A program made the position numbers and the translations under genes. This document shows positions 15,290 to 22,384 of a DNA stretch of 25,815 bases, piece by piece. The DNA is taken from NCBI GenBank assembly GCA_964577255.1, contig CAZNYM010000025.1, positions 1-25,815 on the forward strand, given 5' to 3'. Each line of letters begins with the position of its first letter. The stretch's first letter is position 1. Under the pieces are notes generated by a model. It was not told where the DNA came from. It ran no database searches and saw only the letters and a list, made by a program, of their open reading frames with translations. Source of the DNA: Micavibrio_C sp964577255. Its GTDB lineage: Bacteria > Pseudomonadota > Alphaproteobacteria > Micavibrionales > Micavibrionaceae.

Positions 15290-15704
15290 TCCCTACGCTT
15301 CGGCGGCCAAAGCCTACGGCCAGAACGCGCAGACCAACACCAACGACCCGCGGGAGGTCGAGGCGCGCGTGCTGCTGAAATCGGCGAACCAGCTGCAGGC
15401 ACTGCAGGGCAAATGGGACTCCATGACTCACGCCGAGCTCGACGAGGCCCTGACCTACAACCGCAATATCTGGATGATGTTCGTCGACACCGCGATCGAG
15501 GATAATTCCGGCGAACGGCCCATGGCCCTGCGCAACAACATCGCCAATCTGGGCATTTTCATCTTCAAGCAGACAGTCGACATTCTGGCCGATCCGCGCA
15601 AGGAAAAGCTTTCCATCCTGATCGAAATCAACCGCGAGATCGCGGCCGGGCTGCTGTCGCGTCCGCCGGGGCCGGGTGGCGGAACGGCCGCGCCCGCGGG
15701 TTGA
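15261..15704 (+). CDS. flaF: FlaF, flagellin secretion/biosynthesis regulator
   Basis: FlaF is the partner of FlbT and is needed for flagellin synthesis and secretion. The 147-residue product has the family pattern: NPYASAAKAYGQ near the start, PREVEARVLLKSANQLQAL, LDEALTYNRNIWMMFVDTA, and ALRNNIANLGIFIFKQT followed by LIEINREIAAGL. A short Pro/Gly-rich tail (PPGPGGGTAAPAG) is added. ATG 15261 overlaps the end of flbT by 29 bases, as is common for this pair, and the ribosome site is weak, so translation is probably coupled. The flagellin is the expected target of both proteins. Confidence 0.93.
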   Translation: MSSKSSNPNNPYASAAKAYGQNAQTNTNDPREVEARVLLKSANQLQALQGKWDSMTHAELDEALTYNRNIWMMFVDTAIEDNSGERPMALRNNIANLGIFIFKQTVDILADPRKEKLSILIEINREIAAGLLSRPPGPGGGTAAPAG

Positions 15705-15710
15705 ATGAAG

Positions 15711-15739
15711 GCAAAATAAAAGGGCCCGCCAGGGCCCTT
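15711..15739 (-). terminator. Terminator after the FlaG-like gene, possibly bidirectional
   Basis: An 8-base-pair stem (AAGGGCCC / GGGCCCTT, 15720-15739, loop of 4) lies between convergent genes. Read on the minus strand it is followed by TTATTTTGC, so it best terminates the minus-strand gene ending at 15764. On the plus strand the following bases are not T-rich, so stopping flaF there would be less efficient. Confidence 0.7.
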
Positions 15740-15763
15740 GCTTCATCGGTAATGCGTTCTTTA

Positions 15764-16240
15764 TCAGGCCGAGATCGAAACCGACGCCGCGCCGGCATTG
15801 CTGTTGCCGGCCCGTGCCGCAGCCGCAAACGCGGCCTGCTGCTGCGTGTTCACGGCAGCCGCCTGGGCGCTCGCTTCGCTCGCGGCGGCTTGCGCCTCGA
15901 CAAGCGCCTGCGACGATGCGTTGCGCGATGCGGAGCTCACCTGCGGGCTCGCAGGCTCGACGGTCTGTCCGGCGGCTTCGCGGGCCAGATCACGCGCGCG
16001 CGCTTCCAGCTGGCTTTCGGAAGGGATCTGATCGACGACATCCCCATCGGGGTTGCGCAGCTGCAGGATCGCCTTGTCGAAATTCACATCGACGTAAACA
16101 TACGGACTGGTGGTTCCGGCTTGCGCGATTTTTTGCGTGCGGGCGGGATTGGCCGATGTCGATTCCAGCGCGCTCACCTGCTCCGCGTTTCCGCGGACCA
16201 GGGGAGAGGCTTGCAAAGCTATATTCACAGCTTCAATCAT
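15764..16240 (-). CDS. FlaG-like protein
   Basis: The 158-residue product has a short N-terminus (MIEAVNIALQASP), a beta-rich middle (YVYVDVNFDKAILQLRNPDG) and DVVDQIPSE at 67-75. It ends in a long Ala/Gln/Ser-rich helix. FlaG-family proteins carry a similar strand followed by D-x-x-T-G-x-V-I-x-Q-I-P-x-E and are encoded beside flagellin genes, where they affect filament length. The Ala-rich C-terminal extension is unusual for FlaG. The frame is open to 16432, but residues before 16240 look like random translation of AT-rich DNA, so ATG 16240 is the better start even though its ribosome site (TTAGG) is modest. Confidence 0.55.
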   Translation of the reverse strand: MIEAVNIALQASPLVRGNAEQVSALESTSANPARTQKIAQAGTTSPYVYVDVNFDKAILQLRNPDGDVVDQIPSESQLEARARDLAREAAGQTVEPASPQVSSASRNASSQALVEAQAAASEASAQAAAVNTQQQAAFAAAARAGNSNAGAASVSISA

Positions 16241-16724
16241 GATGCCTAACCGTTTTTCCCAACGTACATACTGACCTTTGACAACCAGAATCAGGACATA
16301 CTTCCCTACTATTATCCTACCCAAATCCAGGCAAGATGTCAAGAAATCCTCCAGTATCCATACCCGGAAAAACCCAGAAAAACTGAATATTTCCGCCCTT
16401 TTTTCCTGAGGATTACTAGAGAAACGACTCAATAAAACCTAGGTTTTTATTTATTGACTTGATAATTACACTTAAAAACGTCAAAAAAGACTATTATTTG
16501 TTCTAAATATTACTTATTAATACTTAAGATTGACTTCACGATCATCACGTCGCGCCCCATCTTTATTGACTTTATTAACATTATTAGCCCGATTTTAACA
16601 ATTTTGGCCTATTCTGTTGATATAACTGAGTTTATCCTGCTCAAAACACGAAAAAACCGGGCTGTCCTCGGCTGGTTTTCTGGTTGAGAGAGGGGGCGTA
16701 ACACCCCGTTTTCACAAGCGGGGG

Positions 16725-16740
16725 TGGCATTGCCTGTGCC
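16725..16740 (+). promoter_or_regulatory. Weak sigma-54-like element upstream of fliF
   Basis: TGGCATT-GCCT-GTGCC keeps TGGCA, the TGC core and the 10-base spacing between GG and GC, but it misses four consensus positions. It lies 34 bases upstream of the CtrA-type box. It may be an old or alternative promoter, or chance. Confidence 0.3.
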
Positions 16741-16758
16741 GCCAAACTCCTGTAACGT

Positions 16759-16773
16759 TTAACAGGGGGTTAA
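16759..16773 (+). promoter_or_regulatory. CtrA-type box upstream of fliF
   Basis: TTAA-CAGGGGG-TTAA is an exact TTAA-N7-TTAA, followed by C. In Caulobacter the fliF operon is a CtrA-controlled early flagellar operon, so position and gene agree. No AT-rich -10 is visible at the usual distance, and the box lies 42 bases before a sigma-54 element, so the promoter layout is unclear. Confidence 0.6.
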
Positions 16774-16815
16774 CGCACGCCCGCCTCTTCTGCCTGCCCG
16801 GTCCCGGGAATTCGC

Positions 16816-16831
16816 TGGCAGGATTTTTGCA
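16816..16831 (+). promoter_or_regulatory. Sigma-54 (-24/-12) promoter of fliF
   Basis: TGGCAGG-ATTT-TTGCA matches TGGCACG-N4-TTGCW at every position but one. The predicted transcript start is near 16842, leaving a short leader with GGAGT (16856-16860) before the GTG start at 16870. Confidence 0.75.
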
Positions 16832-16869
16832 CAGGTTTTTTACCAGGTTTCTGTCGGAGTTTGACGCCC

Positions 16870-18576
16870 GTGAACAGCTTTATGGAGACTCTCAAGCAAC
16901 TGGGACCCGCCCGCCTGGCTATCATGGGCGGAGTGCTGGTCGGTCTGCTGCTGTTTTTCATTTTCGTGTCGATGCGCGTATCGGCCCCCGACATGAAGCT
17001 GCTTTATAGCGACCTCGACCCTTCGGCCGCCAGCAGCATGGTGTCAAAGCTCGAGGAAAGCGACATCCCCTTCGAAGTCAGCCCCGACAACACAACCATC
17101 AAAGTACCAGACAACATGGTCGGTCGTGCCCGCATGCTGCTGGCGCAGGACGGCCTGCTGAGCGGCGGCTCGATGGGTTACGAAATCTTCGACACGCAAT
17201 CCGGCTTCGGCACAACAAATTTCGTCCAGAACATCAACCAGGTGCGCGCGCTCGAAGGCGAGCTTGCCCGCACTATCGGCTCCCTGGGTTCCGTGCGCAG
17301 CGCGCGCGTGCATCTGGTTCTGCCGCAGCGCGAGCTATTCAGCCGCGAAAGCCGCCCGTCCACCGCCAGCGTGTTCCTGACCCTGCGCCCGGGCAACAGC
17401 CTGGACAAGGAGCAGATCGTCGCCATCCAGGCGCTCGTGTCTTCGGCGGTGCCTGAACTGAAACCCTCCAACGTCTCAATCATCGACAGCACCGGCACGC
17501 TGCTCGCCAAGGGCGGCGAGGAAGGCGACACGCTCCTGAGCGCCAAAGCCGAAGAAATGAAGCGCAGCTACGAAATGCGCATGACTGGCGCGATCGAGGA
17601 CATGATTGGCAAGATCGTCGGCTACGGCCATGTCCGCGCCAACGTCACAGCCGAACTGAATTTCGATCGCATCGTCATGAACGAGGAACTATACGATCCC
17701 AACGGCCAGGTCGTGCGCTCGACCCAGACAACCGAGGAAAACAGCCTTGAGCGCCAGCCGCCCTCGGGCGATGTGTCGGTGCAGAACAACCTGCCCGGTA
17801 TTGCTTCCGACCTGCTGGTCGATCCGAAGCCGGTTCTGGAAGGAAGCAAGACCGGAGAAACCACCAACTTCGAGATCAGCAAAACCATCCGCAATACCAC
17901 GCGCGAAGTGGGTGAGGTGCGCCGCCTGTCGGTGGCCGTTCTGGTTGACGGCCTGTACACGCCCAAGCCCGCCGACCCGAATGCGCCGGCTGAAGATGAA
18001 AAAGAGAAAAAGAAAAAAGACGAAGAAGCCGTCATCGAGAAAGTCTACAACCCCCGCACCCAGGAAGAGTTGGACCGCATCGCTGCCTTGGTCAAGTCCG
18101 CGATCGGATTCGATGAGAAGCGCGGCGACGTGGTGGAAGTCATCAATATGCAGTTCGCCGACATCAGCAGTGATTTCGCCGAAGAGAAGAAAAACTTGCT
18201 GATGGGCTTCGAGCGCAGCGACCTGCTGCAGGCGGTCGAGGTCATCACCGTCGCCATCATGATCATTCTGGTGATCCTGCTGGTCGTTCAACCGATGGTC
18301 GGACGCTTGCTGGCGACCGAAGGGCCCAAACTGGATGAAAGCCTGGAAGCCGATCTGCTGGCCGCGCGGCCAGCGAGCCCGCAGCTGACCGGCCCGAGCG
18401 CAAGCGGCGAGCAGTTCCAGCCTGCCCCCATCGAGGAAGAAGACAGCATGATCGACATGAGCCGCGTCGAGGGCAAGGTCAAGGCGTCATCGGTCAAGAA
18501 GGTCGAGGACATCGTCGATTCATACCCCAATGAAACCGTATCGGTCATCCGCAGCTGGATGAGCCAGGAAGGCTGA
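16870..18576 (+). CDS. fliF: FliF, flagellar MS-ring protein
   Basis: FliF forms the inner-membrane ring on which the export gate and C ring are built. The 568-residue product has a first membrane helix near 18-38 (IMGGVLVGLLLFFIFVSM), ring-building motifs (LLYSDLDPSAASSMVSKLEE, GFGTTNFVQNINQVRALEGE, RVHLVLPQRELFSR), and a second helix near 455-480 (VITVAIMIILVILLVVQPMV). The C-terminal FliG-binding tail is EDIVDSYPNETVSVIRSWM. GTG 16870 is preferred over TTG 16861 because GGAGT (16856-16860) is 9 bases from the GTG but abuts the TTG. It is the first gene of the fliF-fliG-fliH-fliN-motA cluster. A Lys/Glu-rich segment (EDEKEKKKKDEE) sits in the periplasmic part. Confidence 0.95.
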   Translation: MNSFMETLKQLGPARLAIMGGVLVGLLLFFIFVSMRVSAPDMKLLYSDLDPSAASSMVSKLEESDIPFEVSPDNTTIKVPDNMVGRARMLLAQDGLLSGGSMGYEIFDTQSGFGTTNFVQNINQVRALEGELARTIGSLGSVRSARVHLVLPQRELFSRESRPSTASVFLTLRPGNSLDKEQIVAIQALVSSAVPELKPSNVSIIDSTGTLLAKGGEEGDTLLSAKAEEMKRSYEMRMTGAIEDMIGKIVGYGHVRANVTAELNFDRIVMNEELYDPNGQVVRSTQTTEENSLERQPPSGDVSVQNNLPGIASDLLVDPKPVLEGSKTGETTNFEISKTIRNTTREVGEVRRLSVAVLVDGLYTPKPADPNAPAEDEKEKKKKDEEAVIEKVYNPRTQEELDRIAALVKSAIGFDEKRGDVVEVINMQFADISSDFAEEKKNLLMGFERSDLLQAVEVITVAIMIILVILLVVQPMVGRLLATEGPKLDESLEADLLAARPASPQLTGPSASGEQFQPAPIEEEDSMIDMSRVEGKVKASSVKKVEDIVDSYPNETVSVIRSWMSQEG

Positions 18577-18592
18577 GGACGGGGCCATCATC

Positions 18593-19609
18593 ATGCGCAC
18601 ACGCGAGGATTACCGCACACTCTCTGGCCAGGAAAAAGCTTCGATCTTCCTGCTGGCCCTGGGCGAAGATTACACCTCCAAGATCTTCGAGCTTATGGAT
18701 GACGACGAGATCATGGAGATCTCGCAGACCATGGCTTCACTGGGCAAGGTCAATTCGAATGTGATCGAGAGGCTGTTCGTCGATTTCGCCGAACAGATGA
18801 GCTCAACCAATTCCCTCGTCGGCACGATGGATTCCACCGAACGCCTGCTGACCAAAGTCCTGGGCAAGGACAAGGTCGACAACATCATGGAAGAGATCCG
18901 CGGCCCCGCCGGTCGCACCATGTGGGAGAAGCTGGGCAACGTCAGCGAGGAAATCCTCGCCACCTTCCTGCAGAAGGAATACCCGCAGACCGTGGCCGTG
19001 GTGCTGTCCAAGATCCAGACCGAGCACGCCGCCCGCGTCATGGCGCTTTTGCCCGAAAATTTTGCGCTCGAAGTCATCAACCGCATGCTGCGCATGGAAG
19101 CGGTGCAGAAGGAAGTGCTGGAAGATGTCGAAAAAACGCTGCGAACGGAATTCATGGCCAACCTTTCCCGCACCCAGCGCCGCGACAGCCACGAGCTGAT
19201 CGCCGAGATCTTCAACTTCCTCGACCGCACTGTCGAAAGCAAATTCATGGAGGAGCTGGAGAAGATCACGCCGGAATCGGCCGAGAAGATCCGCAGCCTC
19301 ATGTTCACCTTCGAGGATCTGCTCAAGCTCGACCCCACCGCGATCCAGACCATCATCCGCGCCTGCGACAAGGACAAGCTGCCGATCGCGCTCAAGGGCG
19401 CCACCGAAGGGCTGCGCGACCTGTTCTTCTCCAACATGTCCGAGCGCGCCGCCAAGATCATGAAGGAAGACATGGCCGCCATGGGCCCGGTCCGCCTCAA
19501 GGATGTCGAGGAAGCCCAGCAATCGATCGTCACCGTCACCAAGGATCTTGAGGGCCGCGGCGAGATCGTGATCGCCACCGGCAACGCTGAAGACGAGATG
19601 ATCTACTGA
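18593..19609 (+). CDS. fliG: FliG, flagellar motor switch protein
   Basis: FliG links the MS ring to the C ring and contacts MotA to make torque. The 338-residue product has the N-terminal FliF-binding domain (LSGQEKASIFLLALGEDYTSKI), the middle domain and the C-terminal torque domain. The middle-domain motif is EYPQ at 129-132, a His-to-Tyr change from the common EHPQ used in FliM binding. MFTF at 237-240 is the conserved hinge (MFXF), and the charged torque helix SNMSERAAKIMKED is intact. It starts 16 bases after fliF, and its stop overlaps the next start by one base (TGATG). Confidence 0.95.
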   Translation: MRTREDYRTLSGQEKASIFLLALGEDYTSKIFELMDDDEIMEISQTMASLGKVNSNVIERLFVDFAEQMSSTNSLVGTMDSTERLLTKVLGKDKVDNIMEEIRGPAGRTMWEKLGNVSEEILATFLQKEYPQTVAVVLSKIQTEHAARVMALLPENFALEVINRMLRMEAVQKEVLEDVEKTLRTEFMANLSRTQRRDSHELIAEIFNFLDRTVESKFMEELEKITPESAEKIRSLMFTFEDLLKLDPTAIQTIIRACDKDKLPIALKGATEGLRDLFFSNMSERAAKIMKEDMAAMGPVRLKDVEEAQQSIVTVTKDLEGRGEIVIATGNAEDEMIY

Positions 19610-20367
19610 TGCCCAAGACCAAGCCGGACCCTCTGCTCGCCCAGCCCGCCCGGAAGTTCCTTTTCGACCACAACAGTTTCGACGAGGACGGGCACCTGCA
19701 ATCGCCCGATCTCAATGCACCGCCCCCGCCGCCGGTTTTCTCCGAGGACGAGCTGGCCCGCGCCCGTACCGAGTCTTTTGCCAAGGGAAAAAGTGAGGGC
19801 CTGGCCGAAGCCGCCGCCAGCCGCGATAAAAAGGTCGCCGACCTGATGCAGGTTATCACCCACAACATAAGCACACTTTTCGCCGCCGAGGATCTGCGCA
19901 TCCGGCAATACGAGACCGAGGCCGTAGCCCTCGCCCGGGCGATTTTCAACCGCTTGTTCCCGGCCCTAAACGCCCGCCACGGCCTTGAAGAGGCCGAACG
20001 CGCCATCCGCGAGGTGCTGGAAGGCCAGCGCCGCCAGCCGGAAATCACGCTCGAGGTCCATCCCGATTTCGTCGAGCAAATCAACGAATATGTGAAAAAA
20101 TGCCTGAGGCAGGGCAACATTGATTCGCGCTGCCGGGTTATTGGAAACAACACGCTGACCCCGGCCGATTGCCGGTTCTCCTGGAGCGGCGGCGGCGCGG
20201 GCCGCGACACGGCCGCTCTGGCCGAAATGATCGACCGCCAGCTGAACCAGCTACTTGCTGATCGCCCGCGGCTGCGGGATAATGAAAGCGAAGCGCAGCC
20301 GCCTGAAAATAACGCCCCGGAACAAACCCCTGAACAGGGTCAGGGCGGCCAAGGAGTGACAGAATGA
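19609..20367 (+). CDS. fliH: FliH/FlbE-like flagellar export ATPase regulator
   Basis: FliH-type proteins bind the export ATPase FliI and anchor it at the C ring. The 252-residue product has a Pro-rich N-terminus (APPPPPVFSEDE), a helical stretch beginning ARARTESFAKGKSEGLAEAAASRDKK that recalls the FliH Gly/Ala-x-x-x-Gly helix, and a C-terminal domain. That domain includes AVALARAIFNRLFPAL, ITLEVHPDFVEQI and CRFSWSGGGAGRDT, where FliH has a D-x-R-V-E-W-x-x-G-G. A Gln/Pro-rich tail follows. The location between fliG and fliN matches flbE/fliH of Caulobacter. Both ends overlap neighbours (TGATG and ATGA). Confidence 0.82.
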   Translation: MPKTKPDPLLAQPARKFLFDHNSFDEDGHLQSPDLNAPPPPPVFSEDELARARTESFAKGKSEGLAEAAASRDKKVADLMQVITHNISTLFAAEDLRIRQYETEAVALARAIFNRLFPALNARHGLEEAERAIREVLEGQRRQPEITLEVHPDFVEQINEYVKKCLRQGNIDSRCRVIGNNTLTPADCRFSWSGGGAGRDTAALAEMIDRQLNQLLADRPRLRDNESEAQPPENNAPEQTPEQGQGGQGVTE

Positions 20368-20723
20368 ACGATACCCCCAAGGGCCCCGAAGCAAGCAAGG
20401 ACATGGATCTGAAGGAGATCGATGACAAAAACGTGCCCAAGGAAGAAGGTCCCGAGTTTGCCTACGGCGAGGCCATGGTCAGCGACGTCACCGCCATTTA
20501 CGATATTCCGGTGCAGATTTCGGCCGTTCTGGGCCGCGCCGACATGCAGGTCAGCCAGCTCCTGAAACTGGGCCGGGGCGCCGTGGTCGAACTGGACCGC
20601 AAGGTGGGCGAAGCGATCGATATTTACGTGAACAACCGGCTGGTCGCCCGCGGCGAAGTCGTCGTCGTCGAGGACAAGCTGGGCGTAACCATGACTGAAA
20701 TCGTCAAATCCGACCGCAGTTGA
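20364..20723 (+). CDS. fliN: FliN, flagellar motor switch protein
   Basis: The 119-residue product has an acidic, variable N-terminus and the complete SpoA/FliN domain: VTAIYDIPVQISAVLGRADM, VSQLLKLGRGAVVELDRKVGE, IDIYVNNRLVARGEVVVVEDKLGVTMTEIV-type ending. FliN builds the lower C ring and docks the export apparatus. ATG 20364 overlaps the previous stop (ATGA). No fliM is found in the window and must lie elsewhere. Confidence 0.95.
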   Translation: MNDTPKGPEASKDMDLKEIDDKNVPKEEGPEFAYGEAMVSDVTAIYDIPVQISAVLGRADMQVSQLLKLGRGAVVELDRKVGEAIDIYVNNRLVARGEVVVVEDKLGVTMTEIVKSDRS

Positions 20724-20756
20724 TTATAAAGCTTAAGACAGGCACTTCGTTCCAAC

Positions 20757-21620
20757 ATGACATCCGACTCCGCCCAGACCGCCGCTTACGGCTCTTCGTC
20801 TCCGTTCACGGCGGCTGAGGTGCAGATCCGGGTCAGTCGCCCCAAGGTATCACCCGATTTTTTTACCATCCTGGGCATCGTGCTGTCGGTCGTGCTGATC
20901 GGTACGGCGATCTCGATGGGCTCGAGCGACGCCAATTTCTTCGACCTGCCCTCGCTGCTGATCGTCGTTCTCGGCACCATAACCGCCACGTCCATCTCCT
21001 ATAGCAGCGACGAGATGAAGCACGTGGCGGGCATTCTCGGCAACACGGTGCTGCGCAAGGTGTGGCGCCCCTCTTCCGTCGCCCGCGAACTGATGGATAT
21101 CGCCACGCTCGCGCGCAAGCGCGGCATCCTGGTGCTGTCGGGCCTTGATCTCGAGCTGCAGAAGAATCCACATATCCGCCGCGCCGTGTCGCTGGTGGCC
21201 GACGGTTACACGGGCGACGATATCGAGCGGGTACTGTCGCAGGAGATCGACTCGCTGGTGGAACGCCATCGCCGCTCGGCCAACATCCTGCGCCGCGCCG
21301 CCGAGATCGCCCCCGCCATGGGGCTGATCGGCACGCTGGTCGGTCTTGTGCAAATGCTGTCTTCGCTCGACGATCCTTCCACCATCGGCCCGGCCATGGC
21401 GCTTGCCCTCATCACCACCTTTTACGGTGCGATCATGGGCATGGTGATCCTGGGGCCGCTCGCCGGCAAGCTCGAGCGCAATTCCAACGGAGAGGCGCTG
21501 ATTCGCGCACTGGTCGCCCATGCCGCCGTGTCGATGGCGCGCCAGGAAAACCCCCGCCGCCTCGAGATGCTGCTCAACAGCGAGCTGCCGCCCGATGAGC
21601 GGATCACCTATTTCGATTAA
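20757..21620 (+). CDS. MotA/PomA-type flagellar stator protein
   Basis: The 287-residue product has four membrane helices in the MotA order: DFFTILGIVLSVVLIGTAI (about 34-52), LPSLLIVVLGTITATSIS, AMGLIGTLVGLVQMLSSL and AMALALITTFYGAIMGMVI. A cytoplasmic loop with basic and acidic residues separates the pairs (ARKRGILVLSGLDLELQ). Prolines preceding helices 3 and 4 (IAPAMG, IGPAMA) match the conserved stator prolines. The helix 3 motif resembles the PomA branch, but the coupling ion cannot be read from MotA alone. It follows fliN by 33 bases, with a weak ribosome site. No motB/pomB partner follows; the next gene is on the other strand. Confidence 0.88.
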   Translation: MTSDSAQTAAYGSSSPFTAAEVQIRVSRPKVSPDFFTILGIVLSVVLIGTAISMGSSDANFFDLPSLLIVVLGTITATSISYSSDEMKHVAGILGNTVLRKVWRPSSVARELMDIATLARKRGILVLSGLDLELQKNPHIRRAVSLVADGYTGDDIERVLSQEIDSLVERHRRSANILRRAAEIAPAMGLIGTLVGLVQMLSSLDDPSTIGPAMALALITTFYGAIMGMVILGPLAGKLERNSNGEALIRALVAHAAVSMARQENPRRLEMLLNSELPPDERITYFD

Positions 21621-21624
21621 ATCT

Positions 21625-22248
21625 CTACTCGGGGCATTGCGCCACCAACAGGCCCCTATATTTTCCATCGTGCTGTCTGTTCTCAAGGGGCTTACGATGA
21701 ATAAAAGGTGGAATGCCGGGTATTTCTCCCGCATGCCGCGTCAGTGCCCCTACAGGAAATCTGTGAATAGGGACACCACTTACAGCTCTATAATGCCCAT
21801 CCTCGTCCAGCGTGGCATCTTCATTTCTGACCCACTCCGTTCCCCGGCTTCCGCCTGACGAGATTTCACCATTGTAGCAGCATAATATCCTGCCCCGTGG
21901 CGATGACACACGATCCCTGTGGAAAAGATGGGGATCATTAAAAATAGTGTGCAAGAACGTAACCGTAGAATGCCGAAAGCCCTCCCTCTCAATCATCTCA
22001 CCATCCTGTTTCATAAGCCTAAATTCGGCCTTGAAATCAAAAAAAGGCGATTCACATGCATATTTAGGACACGCCATCAGAGAGTGGTAACCCTTGCCCT
22101 GCATGTAAGCTGCCATCTCGGCGAATCGCCCACTGATCTTGCGCGGATAGATAAATGCATTTGTCTCTGGAGAAAACGGCGTGTCGAAAAACTCGCGTAA
22201 GGTCGAGACAATTTTTATTCGGGGATTGTCAGGATGTTCGGTCAGCAT
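21625..22248 (-). CDS. DUF1826-like protein, possible 2OG-Fe(II)-type fold
   Basis: The 207-residue product shows a chain of motifs that I recognise from DUF1826 proteins. These are a HxD-type pair (H110-R-D112 in HLFHRD), then GRILCCYNG (119-127), GTEW (136-139), and a distal IHRKP (183-187) followed by a basic YRGLLVAQC strand. This order resembles a double-stranded beta-helix oxygenase with H-x-D...H metal ligands, but catalysis is not shown. AGGAG precedes ATG 22248. The gene is inverted within an otherwise plus-strand flagellar cluster, its stop 4 bases from the stator stop, and its sequence is less GC-rich, so it may have been inserted. A flagellar role is not evident. Confidence 0.5.
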   Translation of the reverse strand: MLTEHPDNPRIKIVSTLREFFDTPFSPETNAFIYPRKISGRFAEMAAYMQGKGYHSLMACPKYACESPFFDFKAEFRLMKQDGEMIEREGFRHSTVTFLHTIFNDPHLFHRDRVSSPRGRILCCYNGEISSGGSRGTEWVRNEDATLDEDGHYRAVSGVPIHRFPVGALTRHAGEIPGIPPFIHRKPLENRQHDGKYRGLLVAQCPE

Positions 22249-22384
22249 CTTGCGGCTCCTGTTGTACAGGTGGAGTGGTAACAGAAAATTTTGAATTATG
22301 TCAAGATTTTGCTGTCAATCCTTTGCGCCGCCAGTCTTTCCGCCTATCATGGAAGCAGGTTTAGGGACGGGATCTCATACAATG

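Larger units (their letters stand above)
16241..16869. other. Long divergent regulatory region before fliF
   Basis: This 629-base gene-free region splits into an AT-rich part (about 16420-16640) and a GC-richer part next to fliF. The fliF side holds a weak sigma-54 element (16725-16740), an exact CtrA-type box (16759-16773) and a strong sigma-54 element (16816-16831). An imperfect inverted repeat, CACCCCG with CGGGGGTG, lies at about 16701-16727. The AT-rich part contains many TTAA and TAAT motifs, none in the exact CtrA spacing, and no convincing gene. Confidence 0.6.

Noticed and set aside
16241..16432. Upstream extension of the FlaG-like protein
   Set aside because: The added residues come from AT-rich regulatory DNA and precede a good family-like N-terminus at 16240.
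16660..16690. Inverted repeat AAAACC...GGTTTT as a terminator upstream of fliF
   Set aside because: The stem is only 6 base pairs with a 15-base loop and no gene ends nearby that would need it.
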